From Pontibacter arcticus (lineage in GTDB: Bacteria; Bacteroidota; Bacteroidia; Cytophagales; Hymenobacteraceae), in assembly GCF_003284895.1 (NCBI RefSeq), contig NZ_QMDV01000006.1:62001-126000 (forward strand): 64,000 nucleotides of DNA. The letters are read 5' to 3'. Shown piece after piece: positions 36,178-45,234 of the stretch. Position numbers and translations under genes: made by a program. The notes under the pieces are model-generated. The model had not been told where the DNA came from. It saw only the letters and a program-made list of their open reading frames with translations, and made no database searches. The stretch's first letter is position 1; every line of letters starts with the position of its first letter.

Positions 36178-38151
36178 ATGAGAAAAGAAGAGAAACACAA
36201 GCTGATAAACAAACTCAAAAGCCTGGAAAGCTTGAGCACCGAAGAGCGCAGCTACCTAATTGACCTGCTGAACCAGAAAAAGTACGGACTGGTATGGGAA
36301 GACAAGCCTGAGGCAGTGGAGGAACAGCTACGCCAGCACTTGCCTGTACTGGAGGAAGTAGCAGCGAAAGCTATTGTAAACGGAGAAGAGCACCCCAACC
36401 ACATCCTCATAGAAGGCGATAACCTGCACGCCCTAACGGCTCTTACCTTTACCCACGAAGGTAAAGTAGACGTCATCTATATAGATCCGCCCTACAACAC
36501 CGGAAAGGAAAACGAATTTCGCTATAATGATAAGTGGATTTTGAAAGACCACCCTTTCAAACATTCTTTATGGCTGAATTTTATCTCCAAAAGATTAAGT
36601 ATTGCCAAGAAGTTACTAAGTAAAACAGGTGTAATGGTAATTCATATTGATGAAAATGAATTTGATGCACTAAACTTATTATTGGAGACAGAGATATTTT
36701 CAGAAGAGGATTTTTTAGGTGCTGTTATCTGGAATAAGCAAAATCCCAAAGGTGATGCTAAGGGAGTTGCTACGATGCACGAATATGTCCTCATATATGC
36801 AAAAGATAAGCAATCATTTACTGCGCTTGAAAATGCTTTAAGTAGGTCAAAACCTAACGCTGTACAAATACTTAATAAAGCGAAGAAACTATATTCAAAA
36901 ATTGGCAAAACTGAAATTCCTGATGCCATAAAAGAAGTAATAAAACCCTTCAACTTTTCTAAGGAAGCTCTTGATGATTTTAAAGTCACTTATGATTTAG
37001 AGCTTGTTAACAAAGAATTTCAATCCTGGCTTAACCGACAAGATTTTTCTGGAGGTGAGAAAGCATATAAGTTTATTGACGAAAACGGCTTTGTATATCA
37101 ATCTGTGTCGATGGCTTGGCCAAATAAAGAACAAGCCCCAGATGATTATTACATTCCATTAACCCATCCAATTACAAGAAGAGCATGTCCTGTTCCTTCG
37201 AGGGGGTGGAGGAATCCTTCAAAGACAATGGAAAGTTTGCTCGAAAGAAATCTTATCCTTTTTGGAGATGATGAAAGTACACAACCAAGAAGAAAGTATT
37301 TATTAGAAGAGAATTTATTCGAGAATACACCCTCGATATATAATAATGGTTCAAGCGATGACGAGTTATTTAAAACTTTAGAAATCGAATTTCCATACCC
37401 AAAGCCTGTTAGCGCCTCAAAATACTTTTTACAGGCAATCCATCCTAATCCCAAAATCATCCTTGACTTCTTTGCAGGTTCTGGCACCACATTGCACGCT
37501 ACCATGCAGCTCAACGCAGAAGACGGCGGCAAGCGGCAATGTATACTTGTTACAAATAACGAGAATAACATTTGCGAGGAGGTAACCTATGAGCGTAATA
37601 GGCGCGTGATACAAGGCTATACCAACTCTAAAGGCCAGGAGGTGGCGGGGCTCACCCAAAACAACCTTCGCTACTACAAGAGCGGCTTTGTACCAAGCAT
37701 GGTTACTGAGCCTCATAAACGTATGCTTACCCAGCACAGCACCGAGCTACTTTGCATCAAAGAAGACTGCTATATCGATCTAACGGAGGCCAACGGCTTT
37801 AACCCGGCACAATGCCGCCTGTTCAGCAACGGCAAAGGCAAGCACCTGACAGTGGTATACCACAGCCGCCAGCAAACCGAAGTATGCGAGCAGCTTATAG
37901 GCTACATCAAAGGCCTGCAAAGCCTGGCTGAGCCTGTGCGCCTCTATGCCTTCAGTCCTGAGAAAGAAACACTGGCCGAAGACTTCTGGGAGGTAGCCGA
38001 CAAAATAGAGGCAGTGCCGCTACCAGAGGCTATTTACAATGCCTACAAAGCCACTTTCCGGGTACTGAAGCTGGATAGAAAGTCTCCTACCGCACCGGTA
38101 GTCGAGGCTGCCGAAGCAGATTTGTTTGCCACCACCCAAGCCGAAGCCTAA
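36178..38151 (+). CDS. mod: Type III DNA methyltransferase Mod (beta class)
   Basis: A 657-residue N6-adenine methyltransferase that recognises the target site for the Res partner. Motif IV DPPYNTG (from residue 103) comes before motif I DFFAGSGTT (near residue 432), the order that defines the beta class used in type III systems. The central part (36.6-37.4 kb), which contains the target-recognition domain, is clearly AT-richer than the flanks, a common sign of TRD exchange. First gene of a five-gene operon; res begins 2 bp after its stop. It could protect the host's DNA as the modification arm of the whole operon. Confidence 0.92.
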   Translation: MRKEEKHKLINKLKSLESLSTEERSYLIDLLNQKKYGLVWEDKPEAVEEQLRQHLPVLEEVAAKAIVNGEEHPNHILIEGDNLHALTALTFTHEGKVDVIYIDPPYNTGKENEFRYNDKWILKDHPFKHSLWLNFISKRLSIAKKLLSKTGVMVIHIDENEFDALNLLLETEIFSEEDFLGAVIWNKQNPKGDAKGVATMHEYVLIYAKDKQSFTALENALSRSKPNAVQILNKAKKLYSKIGKTEIPDAIKEVIKPFNFSKEALDDFKVTYDLELVNKEFQSWLNRQDFSGGEKAYKFIDENGFVYQSVSMAWPNKEQAPDDYYIPLTHPITRRACPVPSRGWRNPSKTMESLLERNLILFGDDESTQPRRKYLLEENLFENTPSIYNNGSSDDELFKTLEIEFPYPKPVSASKYFLQAIHPNPKIILDFFAGSGTTLHATMQLNAEDGGKRQCILVTNNENNICEEVTYERNRRVIQGYTNSKGQEVAGLTQNNLRYYKSGFVPSMVTEPHKRMLTQHSTELLCIKEDCYIDLTEANGFNPAQCRLFSNGKGKHLTVVYHSRQQTEVCEQLIGYIKGLQSLAEPVRLYAFSPEKETLAEDFWEVADKIEAVPLPEAIYNAYKATFRVLKLDRKSPTAPVVEAAEADLFATTQAEA

Positions 38152-38153
38152 GC

Positions 38154-40493
38154 ATGTATATCCTTAAAGAATTTCAGGAGAAGGCCGTAGATAAATTGCT
38201 TTCCCATACCTATGAGGCCTTGGGACAGCCTGCCCGGCAAGTCCCTATACTTTTAGAGGCCCCTACCGGCTCCGGCAAAACCGTCATGATGGCCTCCTTC
38301 CTGGAGCGGCTCACCGATGAGCTGCCCCTGCAGCCCGGCCTGCACGACAACGTAGCCTTTATTTGGTTTGCGCCTAACACGCTGCACATCCAGAGTTTCC
38401 AGAGCCTGCAGCAGCTCTACGCCGATACCAGCAAGCTCAACTGCATCGACCTGAGCAACCTGAGTGCCAGTCCGGTGCTCCACCCCAAAGACCTGCTCTT
38501 CGTGAACTGGAGCAGCGTAGACAGCCTGAAGAAAATATGGCGACGTGAGAACGAGACCAGCACCAACCTGGAAACCCTGCTGGAGAAAACCCGTGCCAAC
38601 GGCACTAAAATTATACTGGTGATTGACGAAGCACACCTTAGCGCCTTTACAGGAGCTCAGGCCGTGCAGGTGCGCCGTCTCATCAAAGCGGAGATAGAAA
38701 TCTTGGTTACGGCCACACCGGCCACGCGCCCGCAGCGCAGCGTGTTTATCTCACGGCAGGAAGTGGTAAACGAGCAGATGATTAAAAAGGGTGTGCGCCT
38801 GAATATCGGCCTGGATCCCGAACAGCAAAATGGCGAGAACGTGCACGTGCATCTGCTGCGCACTGCTATGGCTAAGAAGGAAGAACTCAAAGAGCTGTAT
38901 GAAGCCGAGTTGGGGCCGAACAAATTAAACCCGCTCCTGCTCATTCAGCTCCCCTCCGACAACGCCTCCCTCAGCGCAGAAGACAAATCTATACGCGACA
39001 CACTGGTGGGGCTGCTCGACATGGAGTATGGTATCAGTACCTCCAACGGTAGGCTGGCTGTGTGGCTGTCTGGCGAGAAAGACAAAGACGGGTTAGAAGA
39101 GCCCAACGGATTTCAGGATGTGCTGATCTTTAAGCAAGCAATTGCCCAGGGGTGGAACTGTCCGCGTGCTGCCGTACTGGTAAGCTATCGCACCGTGCAG
39201 AGCCCGGATTTTGGGGTGCAGACAGTAGGCCGCATCCTGCGTATGCCGCACCAGCGCCATTACCAGCACGACGATCTGAACTACGGCTACGTGTACACCA
39301 ACATCGAGAGCAGCCGCATCAACCTGGTGCCTGCAGATGCCGATTTCTTTCTGCCGCAGTATGCCGAGCGGGTAAAACAGGAAAATATGCTTTTTGACAC
39401 GCTTGCTTCGGCTACCATCATCAACGACCGTCCATCCAAAGGTGTGCTGAGCTCTGCTTTTGAGACGGTGTTCTTTAACCTGATGGCGCAGCGTTTTGGG
39501 GTAAGGCAACTTCCCGACCTAGACCTGTTCACGCCCCAGGCAGCGGAGCAGATTGAGCAGCAGACTTTGCTCAACAGGGAGGCATTCCGGCAGAACCTCT
39601 GGGAGTTTGATATAGATGAGCATCAGATCATAATACCCACCGATATTGAGCTGGACCCTTACGAGGTCAACGCTATTGTGCTGGAGACAAACCAGGTGCA
39701 GCGCTTTGCCATTACCGTGGCCGAGTTCAAGACTATGTTCGACCGCTTCTGCTACGACAACATCACCCGCCTGAACCGCTCCAAGAGCTGGAAAAAGCTT
39801 CGCGAAACACTCCTGCACTTCGCCGAGTATTACCTGGGGCTTTTTGAAACGGATGCCCGCAAGTTTTACCTGTACCCGCAAAACAAAGCCCTGCTGGTGC
39901 CACTCATTGCGCAGGCGCTCGAACGTTTTGAGGCTTGGCAGGCCGCACGAGGAAACGAGCATCGCCGGGTGGAAACTAAAGCCTGGGAAGTGCCGGAGCT
40001 ACGCTACTACAGCGAGGTTTACGTGCACGCGGATGCGGTGCACCATGCCCTGGAGCCTTTCTTTGAGTACATAAACGCCTCCGATCCGGAGCGGCAATTC
40101 AAAGATTTTCTGGCACAGCATGCTAATAATATAGACTGGTGGTACAAAAACGGTGACCAGGGGAAAGAGCACTTTGCGGTGCCTTACACCAACCTACAGG
40201 GGGAGCTCGCCCTGTTCTATGTGGACTTCATCGTCAAGTTCAAGTCTGGTAAGATCGGCCTGTTCGACACCAAAACAAGAAGATCTGATCAGGAGGCCCC
40301 CAACAAGCACAATGCCTTGGTGGCGTACATGGAGCAGGAAAATGCCACCAACCCAGCTCGCCAGCTTATTGGTGGTGTCCTGATACGGGAAGAGCTTGGC
40401 GGCGTGATAACCTTCCGGTACTGCTCCAACAGAATAGAAGATACAAATGACTTAACTGGTTGGAATTTCTTAAACCCTGCCGAACTGGCATAA
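38154..40493 (+). CDS. res: Type III restriction subunit Res
   Basis: A 779-residue translocase-nuclease. SF2 motifs: Walker A APTGSGKT (36-43), motif II VIDEAHL (~156), TATPATRP, and motif VI QTVGRILRMP. The C-terminal PD-(D/E)xK nuclease shows VDFIVKF...GLFDTKT near residue 690. It cleaves unmodified DNA with Mod. It is followed 10 bp later by a small gene and a DndD/DndE-like pair, which ordinary type III systems do not have. Confidence 0.92.
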   Translation: MYILKEFQEKAVDKLLSHTYEALGQPARQVPILLEAPTGSGKTVMMASFLERLTDELPLQPGLHDNVAFIWFAPNTLHIQSFQSLQQLYADTSKLNCIDLSNLSASPVLHPKDLLFVNWSSVDSLKKIWRRENETSTNLETLLEKTRANGTKIILVIDEAHLSAFTGAQAVQVRRLIKAEIEILVTATPATRPQRSVFISRQEVVNEQMIKKGVRLNIGLDPEQQNGENVHVHLLRTAMAKKEELKELYEAELGPNKLNPLLLIQLPSDNASLSAEDKSIRDTLVGLLDMEYGISTSNGRLAVWLSGEKDKDGLEEPNGFQDVLIFKQAIAQGWNCPRAAVLVSYRTVQSPDFGVQTVGRILRMPHQRHYQHDDLNYGYVYTNIESSRINLVPADADFFLPQYAERVKQENMLFDTLASATIINDRPSKGVLSSAFETVFFNLMAQRFGVRQLPDLDLFTPQAAEQIEQQTLLNREAFRQNLWEFDIDEHQIIIPTDIELDPYEVNAIVLETNQVQRFAITVAEFKTMFDRFCYDNITRLNRSKSWKKLRETLLHFAEYYLGLFETDARKFYLYPQNKALLVPLIAQALERFEAWQAARGNEHRRVETKAWEVPELRYYSEVYVHADAVHHALEPFFEYINASDPERQFKDFLAQHANNIDWWYKNGDQGKEHFAVPYTNLQGELALFYVDFIVKFKSGKIGLFDTKTRRSDQEAPNKHNALVAYMEQENATNPARQLIGGVLIREELGGVITFRYCSNRIEDTNDLTGWNFLNPAELA

Positions 40494-40503
40494 CCCTAAA
40501 CTG

Positions 40504-40719
40504 ATGGCCCGAAAAGGATTAGATACCACATTTGTGCACTACGGCATCCGCAAAGAGGATGTAAACATGATAGAAGCCCTTTGTACTGAGCATCAGCTCG
40601 ATTTCGATTGGGTGAAGGAGGAGGTTCTCAAAAGCTTCCACGATCGCAAGATCAGCAATAAGGAGATGGACGAAAAAGCCATTGAGAAAATCATTGAGAA
40701 AGCCTTAGCTAAATTGTAG
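40504..40719 (+). CDS. Small DNA-modification-associated protein, 71 aa
   Basis: A helical, charged small protein (KGLDTTFVHYGIRKEDVNMIEA..., EKAIEKIIEKALAKL). Small proteins of this style occur between restriction and Dnd-like ATPase genes, and I recall a family described as a DNA modification system-associated small protein. It lies 10 bp after res and 5 bp before the DndD-like gene. Possibly an adaptor linking the two halves (inference). Confidence 0.65.
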   Translation: MARKGLDTTFVHYGIRKEDVNMIEALCTEHQLDFDWVKEEVLKSFHDRKISNKEMDEKAIEKIIEKALAKL

Positions 40720-40724
40720 AAGCC

Positions 40725-42722
40725 ATGCTCATCAAGCGTATCAAAGCCCGCAACTATAAAACCTACCTCAACCTGGACCTGAACATAGCTGTGCAGCCAG
40801 ACAGGCCTATCATATTGATAGGGGGAGCGAACGGAGGCGGTAAAACCACTTTTTTCGAGGCTATTTATGGTGCCCTGTACGGCCTGCACATCAATACCTC
40901 CACAGAGTTCAAACAGCTGCTCAATGCCGGTGCTATCGGCAAAGAGGAAGAGCGTATTACGTTGGAACTGCACTTTAGCGGATTGGTAATCAACCAGGAG
41001 CAACAGTATGTGCTCACGCGCACCTATGCCCTGAATCCCGAAGGGAAGCCAGTAGAGAGTGTGAAGTTGAACATGAACGGCAGCATTTTCCAATACGGCA
41101 CGGCTACCCCCTATGCGCAGCGTATGGAGCAGGAAGCCCAGGTAAACAAGATCATCAAGGCCAACCTCCCTAAAGAACTGAGCCGATACTTCCTGTTTGA
41201 TGCCATGGAGGCTGGGAACCTGCTGAAGGAAGATCAGCTAAACCGGGTGATTCGGGAGAACATCGAAAACGTGATGGGCTTTAACAAATACATGAGCCTG
41301 TCCAGAGCGTCTGAAAACCTGCTACAGCAGTATACCGCTCAGCGCCTGCAAATAGAGAACGAGAAAAAGGAATACCTGACCCTGCTGGAGCAGAAGAAAG
41401 CAAAGGAAGCTGAGGGGCAGCGTTTACAGGAGCAGTTGGAGCAGGCCCTGGAGTATTCGGTGAGTAATAAACACCTCTACGAGAGCCTGAAGACAGGCAT
41501 GAACCAGGAAGAAACGCTTAAAAGCAAAATTGAACAGGCGAAGGCACAGGTGGAATCCATTCTCCGGAAGGAAAGCCTGTACCACTCGGAGGTAGATGAG
41601 TTTGTCAAAAACATAGAGTCTCATGTGGCGCTTCCGAAGCTGGCAGCATCGCTGAAGCAGGAAATAGCGCTTATTTTTAAGAAGAACACTGAATCGGAGC
41701 AGCCTAGTAAAAAGGCGAGTCCCGAACTGGTTGAGAAAATTGTGTCCAAAGTAGCCGACTACCTGCAGCAACAGGAGCTATGGGCCCACTCGCTGTCTGT
41801 CAGCGATTTGGTGAGATATGTGATGGCATCTGAAAAAGTAAGCCCGGAAAACAACGAATATGGATTTCTGGAGCAGTCAGAGCTTAAGTCGTTGGAGCAA
41901 CTGGTTAACAATCCTTATAAAAACCCATTTCCCGCGCTATTTCAGCAGCAGCTCGAACTAAACCTTTCTATACCTCAGATAGAAATGTTTCAAACCCAGG
42001 CTGAGCAAATGAAGGCGCAGATTGCCGGAAGCGACTATACTTTACTGAAGCACTACGAAGACAACGAAGGCCGTATCAAGCAACTTGAGCTACAACAGAA
42101 ACAACTAAGCGATGAGCTGAAGCAGATAGAAAAGCGCCTGCACCAATACGACATCCAAACGGGCCATGAGCCTGACCCTAAATATGATACCCTGCAAAAG
42201 CTACGTCCATTCTTTGAGGATACGGCTAACCAGTTACTAAAGGCTAAAAAGCAGCAGATTGAGGCAAAGATGAAAAACGACCTGAACCTTAACCTGGCCG
42301 CTTACCGTGATGTGGTTGACAGAGTAGAGCTATCGGAAAATCTGAAAGACCTTACCTTTAAAATTTACCACAAGGCTGGCAACGAGATATACCTAAATCA
42401 ACTGAACACTGCCTCGAAACAAGTAGTGGTACAGGTACTACTCAAAGCTTTGCACGAATACGGTGACTACGACCCGCCTGTGATGATAGACACGGTGATG
42501 GGCGTACTGGACGAGACAAGCCGCACCACGCTACTGGAGAATTACTTCCCACAGCTTTCACACCAGACAATCCTTCTGAGCTCCGACAGCGAAATACGTC
42601 CTGAAAAGGATCTGGCTAAAATTGAGGCTTATGTTTCGAAAGTGTTTACGCTGCAGCGGGACAGGGAAGAGCAGTGTACGCAGATTTCAGAGGGTTACTT
42701 TGGGAAAACAATAGAGGACTAA
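40725..42722 (+). CDS. DndD-like SMC/ABC ATPase
   Basis: A 665-residue ATPase of the DndD/RecF/SMC type. Walker A GGANGGGKTT (33-42) is followed by FFEAIYGALYG. Long coiled-coil arms occupy ~residues 200-270 and 440-500 (many E/K/Q/L heptads). The C-terminal head has VMIDTVMGVLDETSRTTLL with Walker B/D-loop character, then HQTILLSSDSEI. In the phosphorothioate system, DndD supports DNA modification with DndC and DndE; no DndA/DndC is present here. In-frame, tightly packed between its neighbours. Confidence 0.78.
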   Translation: MLIKRIKARNYKTYLNLDLNIAVQPDRPIILIGGANGGGKTTFFEAIYGALYGLHINTSTEFKQLLNAGAIGKEEERITLELHFSGLVINQEQQYVLTRTYALNPEGKPVESVKLNMNGSIFQYGTATPYAQRMEQEAQVNKIIKANLPKELSRYFLFDAMEAGNLLKEDQLNRVIRENIENVMGFNKYMSLSRASENLLQQYTAQRLQIENEKKEYLTLLEQKKAKEAEGQRLQEQLEQALEYSVSNKHLYESLKTGMNQEETLKSKIEQAKAQVESILRKESLYHSEVDEFVKNIESHVALPKLAASLKQEIALIFKKNTESEQPSKKASPELVEKIVSKVADYLQQQELWAHSLSVSDLVRYVMASEKVSPENNEYGFLEQSELKSLEQLVNNPYKNPFPALFQQQLELNLSIPQIEMFQTQAEQMKAQIAGSDYTLLKHYEDNEGRIKQLELQQKQLSDELKQIEKRLHQYDIQTGHEPDPKYDTLQKLRPFFEDTANQLLKAKKQQIEAKMKNDLNLNLAAYRDVVDRVELSENLKDLTFKIYHKAGNEIYLNQLNTASKQVVVQVLLKALHEYGDYDPPVMIDTVMGVLDETSRTTLLENYFPQLSHQTILLSSDSEIRPEKDLAKIEAYVSKVFTLQRDREEQCTQISEGYFGKTIED

Positions 42723-42726
42723 GGCC

Positions 42727-44310
42727 ATGATCTTATTTAATAACATCAAAATAGCGGAAGGCATCCATGAGCTTTTAGGCAGCTTAAAAGAGCGTGTGGA
42801 GGAGCAGGTTAGCCTAAAGAAGTGGCATGAGCAGAAAGCTGTGTCAATCTCTCAGAACATGTTGCTGCGTGTCAGCTTCATCGCAGGCCTTTCAATGGCT
42901 GACAAACGCGAAGAGCAGGAAATACTGGACATGAAATTGACTGCCAACGGCACCATGCATGACACGGTCTTTCAGCGTAACAACTTACAACCCCTGTGGT
43001 CGGCGGTGCTCAAGCTGCGGTATCAGCAAACTGATATTGATATTGAGAACCCCAGCACGATGCGCAAAATTGTGAACTATGAGGTAAAGCGCGGAGCGGA
43101 GTTCTTGCTTCACGGAGATAACCTGAACAACTGGCTAAACGCACAAGTAAACCAGAATAGCCAGAACGCCTATGGCAGTATCCCAAGCCTAAGCCTACAC
43201 ATCGGCCATTACGAGGACGACTTGGAGGCGCATTTGGACCTTAACTCAACTAATATTGCCAACACGCAAATTTTGATTGCGGGCACCACCGGTTCTGGAA
43301 AATCCAATACACTGGCGGTGCTAATCCACGAGCTCCGCTCTATTTCCATCGATACTTCTTATCCGGTTAATTTCCTGCTCTTCGACTATAAAGGAGAGTT
43401 TTCGGATCCGGCCAACAACGATTGGCTGCAGCTTTTTGAGGTGGACAGAACAGCTATCCTGGACCCTATCGTATCTCCCCTACCCTTCAACCCTTTTAAA
43501 GATTTTAGGGGTAAGACACAAAATGAGATCAACCTCTACTCTACCGAACTATCCAATGCCTTGATGGCCATTGATAGCGCTCGTATCAGCGCCAATATGA
43601 ACAACCGCCTGGCAGAGGCTATCATCAAAGCATACAAATTGAACGGCAATGCGCCTATTGATTTTGAGCAGATACTGAAAGCCTACAATAGCCTACGCCC
43701 CGACAAAAAGCAGGATGAAGATGATAGTATCAGCTCTGTGCTGAAACAACTGATCCGAAGTAACCTTTTCATAAAAGAGGATCGGCTAGACCTGGTGCAG
43801 GAAAGCCTGATTATCAAAATGGATGGCTTTCCAAAGGAGGGACCTATTGCGAAAGCCATAGTTTACTTCATTATCTCGAAGCTTAATACGCTTTATGAGA
43901 AACTCCCCAAACAGGCAGTAGAGAATGACCTGGTGGAACTTCGGCATTTCACTATCATTGATGAGGCACATTACATGCTGGGCTTTGATAACAAACCTCT
44001 CCGTGACCTGATTGCGGTTGGCCGTAACAAAGGACTAAGTATTATACTTGCTACACAGAACATGGATAGCTTTAAGAGCGAGCACTTTGACTTCTATGCC
44101 AATGCGCAGTACCCGCTCATCATGAAGCAGCAGTCCATTAATGATGGGGTTATAAAGGATCTTTTCGGGGTGTCTGGTGGTGAGTTCCAGGAGATAAAGC
44201 AAGCCATATCCGGGCTTCAAAAGGGAGAGATCTTACTGAAAAACCCAACTGCCATTGCGCTTGGTATGGGCAAAAAGTATAAAAAGATTAAAGTAAGTCA
44301 CCTTATTTAA
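42727..44310 (+). CDS. DndE-like/HerA fusion ATPase
   Basis: A 527-residue protein. The N-terminal ~120 residues (KIAEGIHELLGSLKERV, NMLLRVSFIAGLSMADK) resemble DndE. Then a HerA/FtsK-type DUF87 domain with Walker A AGTTGSGKSN (~186-193), LLFDYKGEF, IIDEAHYMLG (Walker B) and LIAVGRNKGLSIILATQNM. HerA-like hexamers pump DNA, often with a nuclease. It starts 4 bp after the DndD-like gene and ends the operon. The fusion links modification-type and translocase functions; confidence in the HerA part is high, in the DndE part moderate. Confidence 0.78.
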   Translation: MILFNNIKIAEGIHELLGSLKERVEEQVSLKKWHEQKAVSISQNMLLRVSFIAGLSMADKREEQEILDMKLTANGTMHDTVFQRNNLQPLWSAVLKLRYQQTDIDIENPSTMRKIVNYEVKRGAEFLLHGDNLNNWLNAQVNQNSQNAYGSIPSLSLHIGHYEDDLEAHLDLNSTNIANTQILIAGTTGSGKSNTLAVLIHELRSISIDTSYPVNFLLFDYKGEFSDPANNDWLQLFEVDRTAILDPIVSPLPFNPFKDFRGKTQNEINLYSTELSNALMAIDSARISANMNNRLAEAIIKAYKLNGNAPIDFEQILKAYNSLRPDKKQDEDDSISSVLKQLIRSNLFIKEDRLDLVQESLIIKMDGFPKEGPIAKAIVYFIISKLNTLYEKLPKQAVENDLVELRHFTIIDEAHYMLGFDNKPLRDLIAVGRNKGLSIILATQNMDSFKSEHFDFYANAQYPLIMKQQSINDGVIKDLFGVSGGEFQEIKQAISGLQKGEILLKNPTAIALGMGKKYKKIKVSHLI

Positions 44311-44334
44311 GAATACTGATTTCTCAATTTAACC

Positions 44335-44433
44335 AAGTGGCAGCCAACAGGTTTTCCTGTTCCTATTGAAGTAGAGATAAAAGCGGTTTTATAGTAGGAT
44401 ACGACAGCCTACCCTTATTTGGTCGAGCCAAAA
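44335..44433 (+). pseudogene. Decayed fic 5' end
   Basis: Reads WQPTGFPVPIEVEIKAVL, two stops, then DTTAYPYLVEPK, which matches the start of the fic fragment at 26953 (PTDLPVPIEVETKAVVK..., ATTAHRYLAELK). The ATG has become AAG. It begins just after the HerA-like stop, and the shared homology reaches back across that stop. Confidence 0.75.
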
Positions 44434-44435
44434 CT

Positions 44436-44531
44436 AATGAAGCGGATTATTTCACGTTGATCAGTTCCCTTAGACATCGGTTTGATCTGGAGTGTTTTTG
44501 GGAGCTGGAGCAGTATTGGCTGCCAGGTTAA
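44436..44531 (+). pseudogene. 3' relic of an unknown gene
   Basis: An open run of 31 codons ending in TAA reads like a protein C-terminus (DYFTLISSLRHRFDLE, WELEQYWLPG) but has no start. It is joined directly to the fic relic. Too short to name. Confidence 0.4.
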
Positions 44532-44543
44532 AATGCGAATGTT

Positions 44544-45179
44544 ATGATGCCCTCCCTACCCATTGTTATCAGGTGCCCCAAGTGTGGGAACCAGATGAAA
44601 AAGCAGGTCCTTTACTCTGGCAATACCTTTGGCGCTGCTTACTATACTGATGGAAAGATGGAAGCACCGATGCTCCCGGAGCTCCCGCAGATCACTAAGT
44701 GCCCAGCCTGTAAAGAATTGTTCTGGATAGATGAAGCGGAAGAAGTAGGCGAGTACTTTCCTATGCCTCTGCTTCCCGGTGAAAAGGAAATTCCCTCAGT
44801 GCGGTTCCTATCCATTACGGATTACGACAAAGCACTAAGGAGGAAGCTTAGCCGCAGTAAGGAAGATGAGCTATACCTGAGGAGACAGTTGTGGTGGAGA
44901 TTCAATGATCGTGTACGCCGAGGTAAAGCCTTGGTGAACTCACCTCGGGAGGAGAGGATATGGAAAACAAACTTGGCCCTACTGGAGGGTATCTTGGATG
45001 ATAATGACCCTGAGCAGCGGATCATGAAAGCAGAGGTGCTTCGCCATCTGGGCTTTTTTCTGTTGGCATCGACTAAACTTGAGTTTGTTAGGGATGAGCA
45101 GTATAAGCAGGTTGTGGATATAATAAAGCAAGCTTGTAAAGAGCAAAAAACGGAGGTCTTAAAAGTAGAGGATAATTAG
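44544..45179 (+). CDS. Zinc-ribbon protein of unknown function, 211 aa
   Basis: N-terminal zinc-ribbon-like cysteine pairs CPKCGNQM and CPACKELF are separated by a glycine/tyrosine-rich loop. The remaining ~140 residues are helical with an Arg-rich patch (YDKALRRKLSRSKEDELYLRRQLWWR). ATG 44544 and 44547 are adjacent; either may be used. It stands ahead of a TPR gene on the same strand, 55 bp apart. No family recognised. Confidence 0.65.
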   Translation: MMPSLPIVIRCPKCGNQMKKQVLYSGNTFGAAYYTDGKMEAPMLPELPQITKCPACKELFWIDEAEEVGEYFPMPLLPGEKEIPSVRFLSITDYDKALRRKLSRSKEDELYLRRQLWWRFNDRVRRGKALVNSPREERIWKTNLALLEGILDDNDPEQRIMKAEVLRHLGFFLLASTKLEFVRDEQYKQVVDIIKQACKEQKTEVLKVEDN

Positions 45180-45234
45180 GCACAAGATCGGCTTTTGCCT
45201 GGGTGCCAGCTTTTAGGAAATAGTTGAAGGAAAC

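Noticed and set aside
40725..44310. Complete Dnd phosphorothioation system
   Set aside because: No DndA, DndB or DndC-type gene is present in the window; only DndD- and DndE-like proteins beside Mod/Res.
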